A model generated the notes under the pieces. That model was not told where the DNA came from, did not search any database, and saw only the letters and a list, made by a program, of their open reading frames with translations. From Bryoerythrophyllum caledonicum (Eukaryota > Streptophyta > Bryopsida > Pottiales > Pottiaceae): 64,000 bases of DNA. Location of the stretch: the NCBI GenBank assembly GCA_963971425.1, contig OZ020516.1, positions 37,250,199 to 37,314,198 on the forward strand. Direction: 5' to 3'. Shown piece after piece: positions 33,721 through 45,762 of the stretch (positions are counted from its first letter, which is position 1; each line of letters starts with the position of its first letter). A program made the translations under genes and the position numbers.

Positions 33721-36489
33721 TCGTATCAACCTTAGCGTAACTCTACCCTCCATTGTATTGCAATCTTAAATCTGAAATGATCTCTTTTAATCATTTAGAG
33801 CAGTGTGGTCATCCGCAATATACAATTGCTCAATCTTACAATTCTCACCTTCTGCGGACAAAATGTTGGCTATTCTATGATACAAAGCCCTTTGAACTTG
33901 GAAGATATAGTTTCTGACTTGGGCAAAGTGTTTGATCAATATTGGCTTCTAGAGATATTTTACCAAACGTTGTTATATACCCGGATTGGTTCTATGAAGT
34001 TCCTTGCTTCTTAAGTGTCTTCTTGCAACAAGCGCCACATGGGCTCAAAAGCTGTCGTCAGTGGTGGAAGCTCAAACTTCCATAATTATAATCTACCTTG
34101 AAAAATAGATTCACTTCTAAACCTCTCAAAGTGATGCGTTCTTCCAACCAATGCAATGCGCAGTAGGCGCCACAATAAAAATTCTTTTGATGCAGTTCAT
34201 GTTGAATGCTGCTGCCACATCATCAACTACACGACGCGCCAACAATAAATTTGAGACTTGACGATTATTCTCTTGGACAACAACGTGATTGTCATTCTCA
34301 TATTTGGCTTGCTTCCTTTGACAAGCAGCATCGTCTACGTCATGTTCAACATCGGTGCGTTTGGTACCTTGCGTTGAAGCCAATTCTCTGAGCTTGAGGC
34401 ATTTTGTTTCGAATAGCAAAGAAAGTAGCATTGAAAAGGCCTTTAAATAAAAAACTATATCTCTCTAGATTTTTAAAGGAAAATCCAATAAATGGAAATG
34501 AAACTATATATTTTTTGCATGATAATGGCCAAAATATATTTGCAATTAAATTAAACCATTTCATAACTCTCAGAGACGGTCAAAACAAACTAATTGTTCA
34601 ACCTCAAAGACAAATATGACTACATTGGCATAAGTTTAGAAATTACCAAGATCTTTCATTGAAAGTTATGACCACCAAGCTCTTCTGATGATTTGTTGGC
34701 TTTTTATAATAAGGGAATAATACATTGTTCACCTTATATAGTGTGAATGTATTATTAATGTGGATCAATTTACATCAAGCACATGCATGTCAATTTATTG
34801 TTCAACACACTTTCAATGTTGTTCATTGAGAGAATTGAGTTTTCCTGAAAGTCACCAAAATACACTAGATAGGTACTCTGAATCTTAGGGTCTCATGTTA
34901 GTAACCGGGACCACATGCACATGGTGTCTTGCCTTGGGAAAGGTTTGGGGGAACTATTGGTCAACCCTGTGAGAACTTAGGGTACTATGGGGGAGCTTTA
35001 GTTTGCATGGGGTAGGGCCCAAGAACATTGATTGCAAAGCATTTCATTGGTGCAAAAAAAGGCAATATGAAATTTGCTCATGCTTTTTTTTTTTTCTGTT
35101 TATACATCTCATACTCTTTGGCACCATATTCCTCCTAACTTGCCCATTTGGGAAGCACTTTCAGAAAAACTCTAATATGGTGAAGTTTTTCTTGTAGTTC
35201 TAGTTAGGATTTAGATTTTACACTGTTAATGAGGAGGTTGAAAAGCCGAGGTTACGTCTTGGTTGGTATGACATCTCTCAAAAAAGAGTTGGTATAAAAT
35301 ATGCAAAAAAAACATAACTTGAAGCTTGTGTCTTTGCAAACTTGTAGAACAAGCAAAGTTGCATGCCTTGAGACCAAAGAATTCTCCACTATGAAGTAAC
35401 AACAAAGCCTACTTCCTCCCAAACAACAACAAATCCTAATCTCCAATACTAACCTCTCTCAGCTAGAGAAAACACCAAACCCTATTCTAAGTTCAATGAC
35501 TAGCTCAAGACTTCATTCCGAAACAAATCCAAATCCAAAAGAAAACCATCATGAGCAATTGAACCTCATCCCTAGTTTTTTTTTAAAAACAAACAATCCC
35601 CTCTGTGCACTTGACAATGTGAGAAAAAGGCGAGCAATTACTATAAGGACAGTAACCAACAACACAAAATCCTACCTTGGACTCTGGAGAGCACATACAC
35701 GCACACCCAACAAAAGAAAGGAAAGTGAGAGTTGATGAGGTGGGATCAAGGGGCAACAATCTCACATGGATAGTGTTATTTTGAAACTCCCAACCAAGGA
35801 TTGACCCTACAAACTATCTTACCTTAAATTGACAACAAATGACAAATCTTAGACTGCTCAAAACCATGAACCAATCTCAAAGTTGCATAAGAGGATATGC
35901 AAGGTTGTAGAACAAACAATGGAAAAGATAATAAATGGAAGTGGTATTGTAAACAAAGATATGTAATGGTCATTGGTATGGGAAATCAATTAGAAAAGCA
36001 AATTAGAAACAAAGTTTTGCAAGAATCAAAAATTGTATGTTGTAGACATGACGATAATCAAAATTGAAAAATAATCCTTGCATTAGTTTTGACGCTTCTT
36101 GTATTATTTTTGGGTTGTAGCCTGGTCTTAGACGTTTGAAGAGCCTTTTCTTTTTACCTTAGGCACTTCAAAGTTCAATATTAAGTTCTAAAGACCAAAA
36201 CTTTCAAGGTGGGCTTTTGCAAAGCTTAGGCATATTTCCATGGTTGCAATTTAAAAAATTTAATCCTTGATATTTTGTACAAAGATGCAAGAAGATAAGT
36301 GCTACATGGGAATATAATTTTCATTCTCATTGGACCTATAGAAAAAGACTTATGCCATCTTAAAATAGAAATGTTGAAAGCAAACACTTTGAGCACCTTC
36401 AATTTTTTTGCTATGACTATCTATTAAATATGAGATTTCTAATGCAAGTAACATTATTTTGTTTCGAATTGTTAAAAGAAAACCCTCCC
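33721..36489. other. No recognised gene
   Basis: AT-rich spacer. A minus-strand frame at 34126-34431 (101 codons, charged, no recognised motif) is the longest candidate and may be a relic. Nothing else has coding character. Confidence 0.35.
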
Positions 36490-37095
36490 ATAGTATAAAA
36501 CCTTCACTCTAAGACAAGTCGGTTTCCTCACCTTTCTCTAACAAGGTGCACAAAACTTCTTATTGTCCCTCAAAAAAATTAGAGATCTTCATTTCTTCCT
36601 AAATTCTTTTCTGGCTTCACGAAGAAGCATGAACCTTAATTTTGACTGTTTGGACTATCAATATGTACTGTACAAAAAAATGAATAATTTTTTTTTCAAA
36701 ATAAAGATTAGTGACTTTTTAACCTTTCTTCATTGCTCAATATTTTTGAATGTGCTTCACTTCTCCCATACGTGTAAAAATTGGAGTACAAGGAACTATC
36801 ATCATATACATTATAATGGTATAAATTCTATAACTTTTTAAATGCAAAACTTTGACACCAAATGAAGTCAAAGTGTGCTAATCCTTTATTCGCTGGGAAG
36901 AAGAAACACTTTTTGCATCACTTTTGATGCTATATTGTTTCAGTAAGTGCAATCAAAATTTATGAAAATTTGTAAGCATGTGATTTTAGTAGTATAGATT
37001 AAGATCTTACAGTTGGAGATGGAAATAATAACTTTATTTCTCTTTTTCACTGTTTGCACTAGAATGAGCAGTTTTGGAGTAGTTTTGAGGCATAT
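36490..37095. repeat. Degraded relative of the TTAA element family
   Basis: Patches match copy C (20081-21009) in the same order and orientation: AGAGATCTTCAT, AAATGAAGTCAAAGT (near 36860) and GCAGTTTTGGA (near 37068). Ends and TTAA flanks cannot be recognised. It is probably an old truncated copy. Confidence 0.4.
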
Positions 37096-37137
37096 GCTAA
37101 CTAACCCCTGAACTTCCTCAGCGTCTTCACGTCGTCG

Positions 37138-37500
37138 ATGGAGTCCGAGCTTTCGACTTCAAGAGTGATCGTCTTCCTCGGAGATCTGCATCTTGAACGA
37201 CTCGAGGAAAACTTAACAATTTCTACAAAAGAAGTTGCACCTCGCAGCTCTCTCTCTCTCGACCAGGAAATTGATCAGACAACGAAGAGAGAGAGAGCAA
37301 TCACGGTGAGGGTGTTATGCAAACCGAGGTCGGTGCCAAATCAACCCTCGGGACTTGAGCAACGAAAAAAGCATCGGCGGATGGATGAGAGGCGGTTTCA
37401 CGAAATTGGCTGCCCGAACCGCGGCAGATCAATAGGAGACAAATTTCGTACGTCCAGATCATTCCCATGCACACGTCAACTTGACAAGTGGGAGTTCTAA
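37138..37500 (+). other. Orphan ORF, possible phosphoesterase fragment
   Basis: A 120-codon frame starting at ATG 37138. RVIVFLGDLHLE near the N-terminus resembles the first metal-binding block (GD.H) of calcineurin-like phosphoesterases, but the following sequence does not continue the domain. It lies 486 bp upstream of the OSCA start on the same strand. It could be an exon fragment or chance. Confidence 0.2.
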
Positions 37501-37985
37501 TGCGGGTCACGATCGTGAATGCAGACGCGATGGAAGGCGGTGAATGAGCGATTTCCGTGTTTAATGGCTGCAGTGATTGGTGTGTGAATGATCCAAGGCG
37601 CTTTCAGGATATGCTTTTACGAATGTATGATTGTAGGATGATGAAGCAGCTGTATGTTGACAGCCATTCAAGGTAGCATGATGAAGCAATCATATTTGCC
37701 AGAAGGGGAGCAAAGTTTAGGTCATCATTGCTACTTCTACAGCAATGTTTCTCTTTTGCTGCAGAGAGAACGGAATTACATCACAAGAGAATGCTGCAAT
37801 TTTGCATTTAGCAGCCAGAAAGTTCCTTAGACGAAGCGTATATGTGTTCCACGGCACCAGGAGGTAGTAGGATTAGGGTTAGAGAGCGAGAACTGGGAGT
37901 TTGAGGAACAACAAAGCTACAGCTGCAATAACTCTTCGACAGACCAAGCAAAGATCAGGAAGCAAAACGTAGTCCGCGGTGATCG
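37501..37985 (+). promoter_or_regulatory. Presumed OSCA promoter and 5' UTR
   Basis: The sequence between the orphan ORF and the OSCA ATG has no coding pattern. I see no clear TATA box, so this assignment rests on position alone. Confidence 0.35.
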
Positions 37986-40900
37986 ATGGCTGGAAACATT
38001 CTAGACGTGTTGACAGCGGCGTGGATCAACGTGGTGACGTCAATGGTGCTCCTGCTGGCGTTCGCGGTGCTTAAGAACCAGCCCATGAACGCGCGTGTCT
38101 ACTTCCCGAAGTGGTTCCTCAAGGGGCAGAAGCAGCGTGCCTTGGGCGGGTTCGACGTGAGCACCAGCACCAGCACCAGCACCAGCGGCACTGGCGCCGC
38201 CGGCACCAATCGACGTATCGGGCGGTTCCTGAACCTGAACGTGCGCAGCTACGCGCACGTCATGGACTGGATCTGGACCACACTGCGCATGCCGGAAGCG
38301 GAGGTCATCGAGCATGCGGGGCTCGACTCCGCTGTGCTGCTGCGCGTGTTCCTGCTCGGGTAAATCTTCGTGTCATCACCATACTTGCGATGAAATCAGC
38401 CTGGTTTGGATTACATTCCTAGCCTCAATTTCCCTGCAGTTTGAAGATCTTTTCGCCGATGTTGACGTGGGGTTGTCTGGTGCTGATTCCCATCAACAAG
38501 ACCGACAACGAGCTTGTCTCCTACCAAGGCGCCAACCCTAACTTCGCCTACAGCGTGGTCGACACCATCTCCATCGCTAACGTGCAGGACAAGTCCAAGC
38601 GGTACGTCGTGAATGGTAGTTGCATGGTGATCTTTACGGTGCATATCATGATCGATTAATGAGAAATTGGGGCAGGCTCTGGGCTCATTTGTTGGCAGCT
38701 TATATGTACACTGCGTGGACGTGCCTGATGCTGTTCCAAGAGTACGAGGAGGTCGAAAGCTTACGCTTCAACTTCCTTGCCGCTCAGAAACGGCGCCCGG
38801 ATCAGTTCACAGTAAATCTTCACTTCAATCTGAAATAATATTAAGAAATGGCTCAGATAAAACTATAAGTTTCCTATACTACCCCAGTTTACTAGGTGAA
38901 CTTTCTAACTCTACATTACCTGAAGACATTTCCGGTGTTCACTTCCACTGTGATGAATTTAGGAACTGTTTTGATACTACGGTGTGTTCCATCTTTTCTT
39001 TGTTTGTTAACGGTGTGGGTACTTCGGAGCTGGTCAGATTTTGGTGAGGCAAGTTCCGAAGGACCGGCAGATCAAGGTCAGTCAGCAATTAGAGAATTTC
39101 TTCAAGGAGAATCACGTGGAGCATTATTGCACTCACCAGGTACATCCTCTAGAAAAACTCGTGTCATTGCAATTGAATTGCACATCAATGGAGTTGTTTG
39201 TAAACTCACCCAATATGTCGCCTTCATCTTAGCCGCATTCGTCTTTCTGATTGAAGCATGTTCTTAAATTTCATTGATCGTTGCACCCACATGTTTCGTC
39301 TTGAGTCACTCATCTGCTGTTGAAGCAAATGGGACGAGTTTACAAACAACTAGTCTAATAACTTTTCAGTATTCATACTTCTTTGTGTGAATAGCGAAAG
39401 ATTTCATCTCAAGAGATGTTCAGTTATGATGTGCTATGAACTGGGGGTCCTCGTACAATGGACACCGCAGGTTGTTTACAATGCAAATTATCTATCGAAG
39501 CTGGTTGAGAAGAAGGAGAAATGTTTGAACAAGATTGAGTACCTTCAAAAGGAGCAGGCCACGAGGCAGAATTCCGACTGCTCCACAATTCGAGTAAGCA
39601 TTCTCTGTAGGAATATGACTTCACAATTGCACAAGCTTTCCACATGCAAAAGCATTCTGACACAAACTGGTGATGCCTTGACGCAGAAAGGATTCCTGGG
39701 CATCGTTGGAGAGAAAGTAGACGCACTTGACTTCTACACCGTCCAATGCAACCGCCTCTCTGAAGAGGTAATCCACTCTCTCTACTAAAATTTCATGCTT
39801 CAAAACGTTTGAGAAGTGATGTCGACCCTGCACATGTTTTGGCAGATTAAGAAGGAGCGGTGCCACATCCTGACAAGTGAGAGATGCGTGATGAAGGCGG
39901 GGTTTGTGTCGTTCAACTCGCGATGGGGAGCTGCGGTGTGCGCACAGACGCAGCAAAGCAAGGACTCGACGTGCTGGCTGACGGACTGGGCTCCGGAGGC
40001 GCGTGACGTCTGTTGGGATAACCTGTCGATACCGTACATGGAGCTCAATTCGCGGCGTCTGCTTATCGGCTTCATTTTCTTCTGCATTGCTTCCTTCTTC
40101 ATGATCCCAATCACGTTTGTGCAGTCGTTGGCGAATCTGGACGCGCTCAACAAGAACTTCCACTTTCTTAAGCCTCTCCTTGACCAGTAAGCTTATGAAA
40201 TCCTTTCATTGAGTTTAGAATATGGTTCATTGGCCCTTTTATGACCTTCAGTTAGATGTGCAGCTGACTTGTGTGTGTTTGTCGATTTTGCAGGAGGTTC
40301 ATAAGGTCTGTTTTACAGGGCTTTTTACCGGGTCTTTCCCTGAAGCTATCCCTCACGTTTCTCCCCCAGCTCATGATGCTCCTCTCCAAATTCGAAGGGC
40401 GAGTCTCTTTGTCAAAGATTGAGAGAAACGCGGCCACAAAATATTTCGTTGTCATGGTGGTGAACGTCTTTTTTGGCAACGTGATTGTTGGTTCCGTGTT
40501 TGAGCAGCTGAAGCAGTACGTTGACTCTCCAATCAGGTGCGCTACCATTTCACTGTCCGTGTCACTTTGGCTAATGTTTAACGTTCCCAGGAATTTCAGA
40601 TTCTGGTGTTGTTTCCTTGTTGCAGGGTTCCGAAGGCTTTTGGGAGTTCCATTCCAATGAAGTCGACGTTTTTTATCACGTACATCATGGTGGACGGTTG
40701 GTCCACCGTTGCAGCTGACGTGCTGCGGCTCTGGCCCTTTCTGTGGTACCACTTGCAGAACATGGTGATTGTGAAGACGGAGAAGGACAGGGACAAAGCG
40801 ATGGCGTTCACCACGATTCAGTACAATGCACTCCTGCCCAAACTGGGCCTTTATTTCCTCCTGGGCCTGGTTTATGCCGTCATCTCGCCTCTCATCCTGC

Positions 40901-41943
40901 CCTTCATCATCGTCTTCTTTGCCTTCGGATACATCATTTACCGCAACCAGGTGAGGTTCACCATTCCAGGTTATTTGTGAAGTCACCTGAAGTTTGAACA
41001 AGATCCTCATTTGATCAATCAAATTGAACTGTTGATCTAAGAACTAATGAGGGAAAGAGTAGTTTAACAAAGCAAAAGAGGGGGTACCTTGTTCGAACTT
41101 TGGGTAACTTTGATGAAGTAAATCTAAGTAGCTTTATCAGAGTTGTTAACAAAGCTACCCAAATGTACAAACACCTCTGCTCAACGTGATCTGTGCTTTC
41201 AGAGGTTGAAGAGCAGTACTAACCTTCTGATTCTTTTCAGGTGATCAATGTTTACGAGCCTAAATACGAAAGCTCTGCCGCATTCTGGCCGCTCATTCAC
41301 CGACACATCGTCGTGGCGCTTCTGATCACCCACATCACCTTGATAGGGCTCTTCTCAATCAAACGCTCTGCCGCGTCAACACCTCTTCTGCTCCCCCTGC
41401 CCATTCTCACCGTGGTCTTCCATTGGTACTGCACCGAACGATTCGGCCCTGCCTTCTATCAGTACCCACTACAGGTCAGACAACCTTAGCGTTTAGAACA
41501 ACTCATAACAAATCCATAAGTACTTAAAAACAAGGAACTTGTCCTAACATCCCTGCATAAAAGCACGTCATTTTTAGTCCTGGATATGTCCGCTTTCCAA
41601 AGAAACATGCGTTGTTACAATATGATTCTTTTGTGACCCTGTTGGAATTGGTCAGGAAGCGCGCGCCAAGGACAATTTAGAGAGGACACTAGAGCCCAGC
41701 CTGGACGTGAAGAGCTTTCTGGAGACGGCGTACCTGCATCCAGCCATCACCGCGGCGTTGGCAGAGGACATTACGGTGAGCTTGGAGAGGGGCGGGATCC
41801 ACAACCTCCTCCTCGAAAGGCCGAACTCGGAGTCATCCGCTGTGCGATCGAACGCCGACGGGCACCAGCTCGAGCCGCAGGCGTGCAGTATGATCAGCAT
41901 CGACTCGTTCTCTGGAAACTCCAGAACAATCTCGGATCACTAG
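37986..41943 (+). CDS. OSCA1: OSCA1/CSC1-like hyperosmolality-gated cation channel
   Basis: An 802-residue membrane channel of the OSCA/TMEM63 family, which passes Ca2+ and other cations in response to membrane tension or hyperosmotic stress. Exons: 37986-38359, 38440-38601, 38676-38811, 39038-39139, 39471-39593, 39687-39767, 39846-40186, 40294-40536, 40626-40950, 41241-41474, 41656-41943; all junctions are GT-AG and the frame is open throughout. Conserved blocks: AGLDSAVLLRVFLLG, INKTDNEL, RRPDQFT-ILVRQVP, GFVSFNSRWGAAVCAQT, LSLTFLPQLMMLLSKFEG, FFITYIMVDGW, VKTEKDRDKAM and QVINVYEPKYESSAAFWP. The pattern fits OSCA clade 1 better than ERD4-like clade 3. An STSTSTSTS run near residues 59-67 comes from an AGCACC repeat. 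There are about 10-11 hydrophobic segments, as usual. No lesion was found, so it is probably functional. Confidence 0.95.
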
Positions 41944-42185
41944 GTATTGTTGAAGAGGAGCCAACATTGAGGAAGGACAATCCACCAACATTGGATGATA
42001 GACATGAAGGCGTTTTTTTGCTTGTTTACTTCGTTCCTTGACAAGATTGTTGTCGACGAATACGAGTTATTTCTGTGCATTCTAGTATCGAAGTTGTTTG
42101 TTTGCTGGTTTCAATGAAGAATTATTGCAGAAAAGTCAACAATTGATCACAAAGGATCTACTTGTAGTTGACAGCATAAGAATTT
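41944..42185 (+). promoter_or_regulatory. OSCA 3' flank / presumed 3' UTR
   Basis: Non-coding sequence from the OSCA stop codon to the CACTA-like MITE. It is assigned as 3' UTR only by position. I cannot point to a certain polyadenylation site. Confidence 0.4.
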
Positions 42186-42356
42186 CACTGCAAGAAAAGA
42201 GGGTGTTTAGCAACGTTTTGAAAAATTCCTAAGCAATCCCAAGGGGCTTGTTTTTAAATGAAGCAACTGTACTGTGGTTTTATGTACAAAGCATGGCCCT
42301 AGGCGTTGCTTAGGAATTTTTCAAGACGTTGCTAAACACCGTGTTTTCTTACAGTG
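42186..42356. mobile_element. CACTA-like foldback MITE
   Basis: 171 bp with ~51-bp inverted arms, starting CACTGCAAGAAAA and ending in the complement of CACTGTAAGAAAA. It is flanked by TTT on both sides (42183-42185 and 42357-42359), consistent with the 3-bp duplication of CACTA elements. Conserved arm sequence GGTGTTTAGCAACG is present in both arms. It lies within 250 bp of the OSCA stop codon, and a transcript would form a long hairpin. Confidence 0.85.
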
Positions 42357-42379
42357 TTTACTAAGTCGGCAACATGATT

Positions 42380-42820
42380 CTACTTTCAGATGATCACTAC
42401 ATGGATCGTGTAGCGGGCCGAGCTTGCGGAGAGTATCAGGTTCGCTCGTACCTACCTACTGAGCCTTTGCAACAATTTAAGGTTCCTCATGACATTGTGC
42501 ATGTACGATGGTTTATAAAAGGACCAAACTTATAAGGGAGTGGGTCCATTATCATGTCCATCTTGGAATAGAGAACTTTTTTTTTTTTTTTCTTCTATCA
42601 ACAACATTGAAGACAACCTTGATGAGGTGATTACATCTTTGAAGTCCACTTTAAGAAGCAATTGTGGCCGTGGGTGAATACACAAGAGGGGGGATTCTTT
42701 AATTGAGTTGTGATGACGAAGAGGTCGTCCAAGTTGATGCTTTTCATTGACATGGATGAGTACTTCTTCCCTCGTCCCCGCTTCCTCAATGTATGTGCAA
42801 TAGGAAGAAGATAATTTATT
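42380..42820 (+). pseudogene. GT92 (DUF23) glycosyltransferase fragment
   Basis: Patches of a GT92-like protein appear in order: QQFKVPHDIVHVRWFIKGPNL (42467-42530), NNIEDNLDEVITSL (42600-42645), WPWVNTQEGGF (42667-42700) and SSKLMLFIDMDEYFFP (42725-42775). The last, with its DMDEY acidic motif, is the signature of the family. Stops and frameshifts separate the pieces and both ends of the protein are missing. Identification is by motif memory. Confidence 0.55.
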
Positions 42821-43396
42821 GGAAGGGAGCAAAGCCCAGGATTGCTATCTTGTGAGCGATGAGCGGTGAGCGGCGAGCACTGAGGATTGAGTTTTTGAAT
42901 TTTTTTTGCAATAACTTATTTCAAAATTTGAATGGAATGCCTATGGCGGTGGTTTATATTTAGATTGGTTTGACACATGCAAAATTCAATGTCAAAATTT
43001 ACAATGACAAGATACTTGGACATATGGAAGTCTTAATAGTTGAGGTTTTTATTGCATTAGGGTTTTCAAAAATTCGAAGGGGTTGCTCATGGCTATGGGT
43101 TTATGGTTTGGGATAACGTGGCATATTTTTATAAAAATAAATAGATAGAAGGAAAAAAATTAAAGGATTTTATGACAGACAATACCCATTTTATACCTAG
43201 GTCATACCCTTTTATTATACAAGTGATAACCTTGTAATACCTAGGTGATATCCATGTTATACCATGGTGATACCCTATATGTCTCAATGTAATTGAATTG
43301 TAAAGTGTAAATATTGCGAGAAGGATTGTCCGAAATCGACCAATGCATACAATTAAGGATAGGTAAACAAGGGAGATATGTGATGAAATTGCAAAG
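42821..43396. other. No gene seen
   Basis: AT-rich spacer. GAGCGATGAGCGGTGAGCGG around 42855-42880 is a short imperfect repeat, and ATACC(T/C) repeats occur near 43190-43270. No gene. Confidence 0.45.
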
Positions 43397-43591
43397 ATGC
43401 AATATTTAACTAAATATGGACTATTTGTCTAAATGTGGACTCAGTTCAGCTATCGAGGGATCCCTCGTTACAGGCAAAATTATATTCAAATATGAAAATT
43501 TTAGAGAATTTTGCCTATGACGAGGAATTCCTCGATAGCTGAACTGAGTCCACATTTAGACAAATAGTCCATATTTAGTTAAATATTGCAT
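43397..43591. mobile_element. Foldback MITE, near-perfect hairpin
   Basis: 195 bp whose arms (about 43397-43490 and 43505-43591) are nearly perfect complements, beginning ATGCAATATTTAACTAAATA. The same four bases, AAAG, occur on both sides (43393-43396 and 43592-43595). The superfamily is uncertain. Transcription would give a ~90-bp hairpin suitable for small-RNA processing. Confidence 0.8.
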
Positions 43592-43940
43592 AAAGGTTAT
43601 TAATAATGGATCAATATCACAATTGTCGGAACAAGGAGTTCTTCAATACTTTTGGCATCTCTTTAGTGCAAAACTTATACAACATTTAGATGCTACTCTC
43701 ATGAGGTTCTTCAAATGAAGGTATCCGTCATTGCCTCTCTCGCCGACCTATGTAGCTTTAGTTTCCATCCACTCCAAGGATGAAGCGAGGCTCATTTGGA
43801 TTTTGTGGCACGAATGTAACCATTCTTGAATTCCTTGGCCCTCGGTAGCCCCAATCCCTTCGCCACTCAGATGCGAGAGGTGCTTGATACCACAACGCTA
43901 TGTCATCCGAAGGCCATGGATTGGCAGCAGTATTGCGCCG
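43592..43940. other. No gene seen
   Basis: Short spacer with no recognised feature between the foldback MITE and the minus-strand unknown ORF. Confidence 0.45.
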
Positions 43941-44921
43941 TCAAAGTGTTGTGAGGTTATGGGATTTCTCAATGAGCGTATCCAAGGAATCAAGCTCCTC
44001 AATCGTTAGAGTTTCAAGGCCACGTTCAAAGAGTGCGGCATCGCTTGGTTCGCAGTTGCGAATCCACTGACTACGGCTAAGTCGATGCTGACTTCGTAAA
44101 AACGCGTGTAAGAGTGGATATTCCATTAACCCCCGTTGTTCCTCAGTGGTTCTTGTGATGTTTCCATCACGAAAATCGGTCTCGACCCTCCGTAAAGCCA
44201 ATCACAGAGATGCTCCAACGGCAGTGCTATCCACGAGTTGCTGGATCATCTTAGATGTAACTTGAAATCGCATCGCTTGGAAGATATGTAGCAGAAGCGC
44301 ATCAAATCGAAGTGGATTTTCACGGGTCCCATCTAGTGGTGAAAAATACATCTTCCAAATCGCCGCTAGAAGAGTGCACTCATCCGTAAACTCGTGGAAG
44401 TCGCCAAGAAACAAAGCAGGCGGAGTCGTGGTCCACAGTGGGGCATCCATTCGAAAATCTAGGATAGACAACGCAACAAAACATGACAACGCAGCAAAAA
44501 TCCCATAAAAAAAGAGCAGTTCCGAAAAGCTCAAGGTATTGAACAACATACCTATAGAGAAACACTCTCCGTTCACCCTTGTATATCGACCTAAGCGACA
44601 ACCACTACGACGACGAATAGACCCTACCACTCCACTCGTACATACCAAAGTGCATTCCCTCTTCTGAATCCAGATGTGAATTCTCCCTCAATGACATGGC
44701 TGATATAGGTTATGAACAGTATGCCCGTTCTCACTAATATGGGATAAATTAAAATGTGTAAGCTCAGCGACGGCGCAAAGTTATAAAATGAGGGATTTAG
44801 GCACATTACACATGGGTACTTGACTGCGGATTTAGCCACAAAGCATGAGAGCTTGACACCACATTTCATCTCATGTCGGCACAATTCATGTGAGTAGATG
44901 CGGCGTGATTAACTTACCTCA
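43941..44921 (-). pseudogene. Unknown minus-strand gene or fragment
   Basis: A first segment (about 44921-44649: CRHEMKCGVKLSCFVAKSA, then PCVMC) ends at a GTATGT donor. A CCTAG acceptor near 44461 leads to FRMDAPLWTTTPPALFLGDFH, continuing with FTDECTLLAAIWKMYFSPLD to a TGA at 44202-44204. Beyond the stop the same frame stays open to 43941 (VETDFRDGNITRTTEEQRG...). So the second exon has a single stop inside about 230 codons. I do not recognise the family. The sequence is not low-complexity and has coding character. Confidence 0.4.
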
Positions 44922-45101
44922 ATGTAAATTTTTGGACTTCTATCTTACCCTCTCGATTATTTGGATTCAAGATAGGTATCCCCAGATTTGTGCTTGACAA
45001 ACACTATCGACTAGACTCAACATAACCATCCTTTCTTCCTTCAACTTGCAGGAATACTCAAAGGTGAGAATTTTGATGTCATTTGAGAGTTGCAGATCTA
45101 G

Positions 45102-45584
45102 ATGCGAGAGGAGAGAGAGGAGTTGTTAAGTTTGGCAACTGCACAGAAGAAGAAACGTAGGAGGCGTGGTTTGCGCTTCTCTAGAACGAAGCAGCTAAAG
45201 AAGTATAGGATGAGCAAGAAAGTTGCTCCGAGGGTGGACTGTGATGTGGGGGACACTGCACGCGTGCTATCATTTGACACTGAGAATTGCAGAACCAAGG
45301 GCAGTTTAAGAACTGTTATCAAAGTGCAAGGAAGCCTGCCATCAGACCTTGTGCGGAGTGGTGGTGTTCGGAGCGGTAATCCTGGAAGCGGTGACTCGGA
45401 GGGGCGGAGGCAAGGGATGAAACGAGGAGGCGAGGTGGAGGCAAACGAGATGGAAGGAGAGCAGCCACTTTTAGAGTTAGGTACAAGTGAAGCGCCTTCA
45501 AGTCAATCTGAGGAGCATGATGGATTATTGAACAGTCAAAGCAGTGAGTTTGATGCCTCCAATGAAGAACCAAAGAAGAGAAAG
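45102..45584 (+). CDS. Unknown basic/acidic nuclear-type protein, first exon
   Basis: A 161-codon frame from ATG 45102 to a GTAAGA donor at 45585. The N-terminus is strongly basic (KKKRRRRGLRFSRTKQLKKY), the middle is Gly/Arg/Glu-rich, and the exon ends in EEPKKRK, a classical nuclear-localisation pattern. It runs divergently from the unknown minus-strand gene, about 180 bp away, so a shared promoter is possible. No downstream exon could be identified, so it may be an orphan exon. Product unknown. Confidence 0.4.
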
Positions 45585-45741
45585 GTAAGATCTGACTTGC
45601 TTTGCTTGGAACTTTTTGGACTTTTCATGTGTGTTTAAAAAAGTGAGTTTAAGATGCATGCTAAGTCTTCTCTGGTCAAATATTAATGATTAGAAATGCT
45701 CATGGAATGGTGGCAAGGAATTGGAAGATATTGAGCTCGGT

Positions 45742-45762
45742 AGGCTTCGGGGCCGAAGCTTC
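45742..45762. repeat. GGCTTCGG-type palindrome, copy 1
   Basis: AGGCTTCGGGGCCGAAGCTT is an imperfect palindrome related to the perfect one at 48620. It stands in otherwise AT-rich spacer. Confidence 0.6.

Noticed and set aside
33319..33753. Minus-strand frames of 90-144 codons
   Set aside because: Antisense of the GC-rich 3' part of the ParB-like paralog; no recognisable domain.
39621..40163. 180-codon minus-strand frame opposite the OSCA exons
   Set aside because: Antisense shadow of GC-rich OSCA exons 6 and 7; the plus strand has conserved family motifs and correct splice sites.
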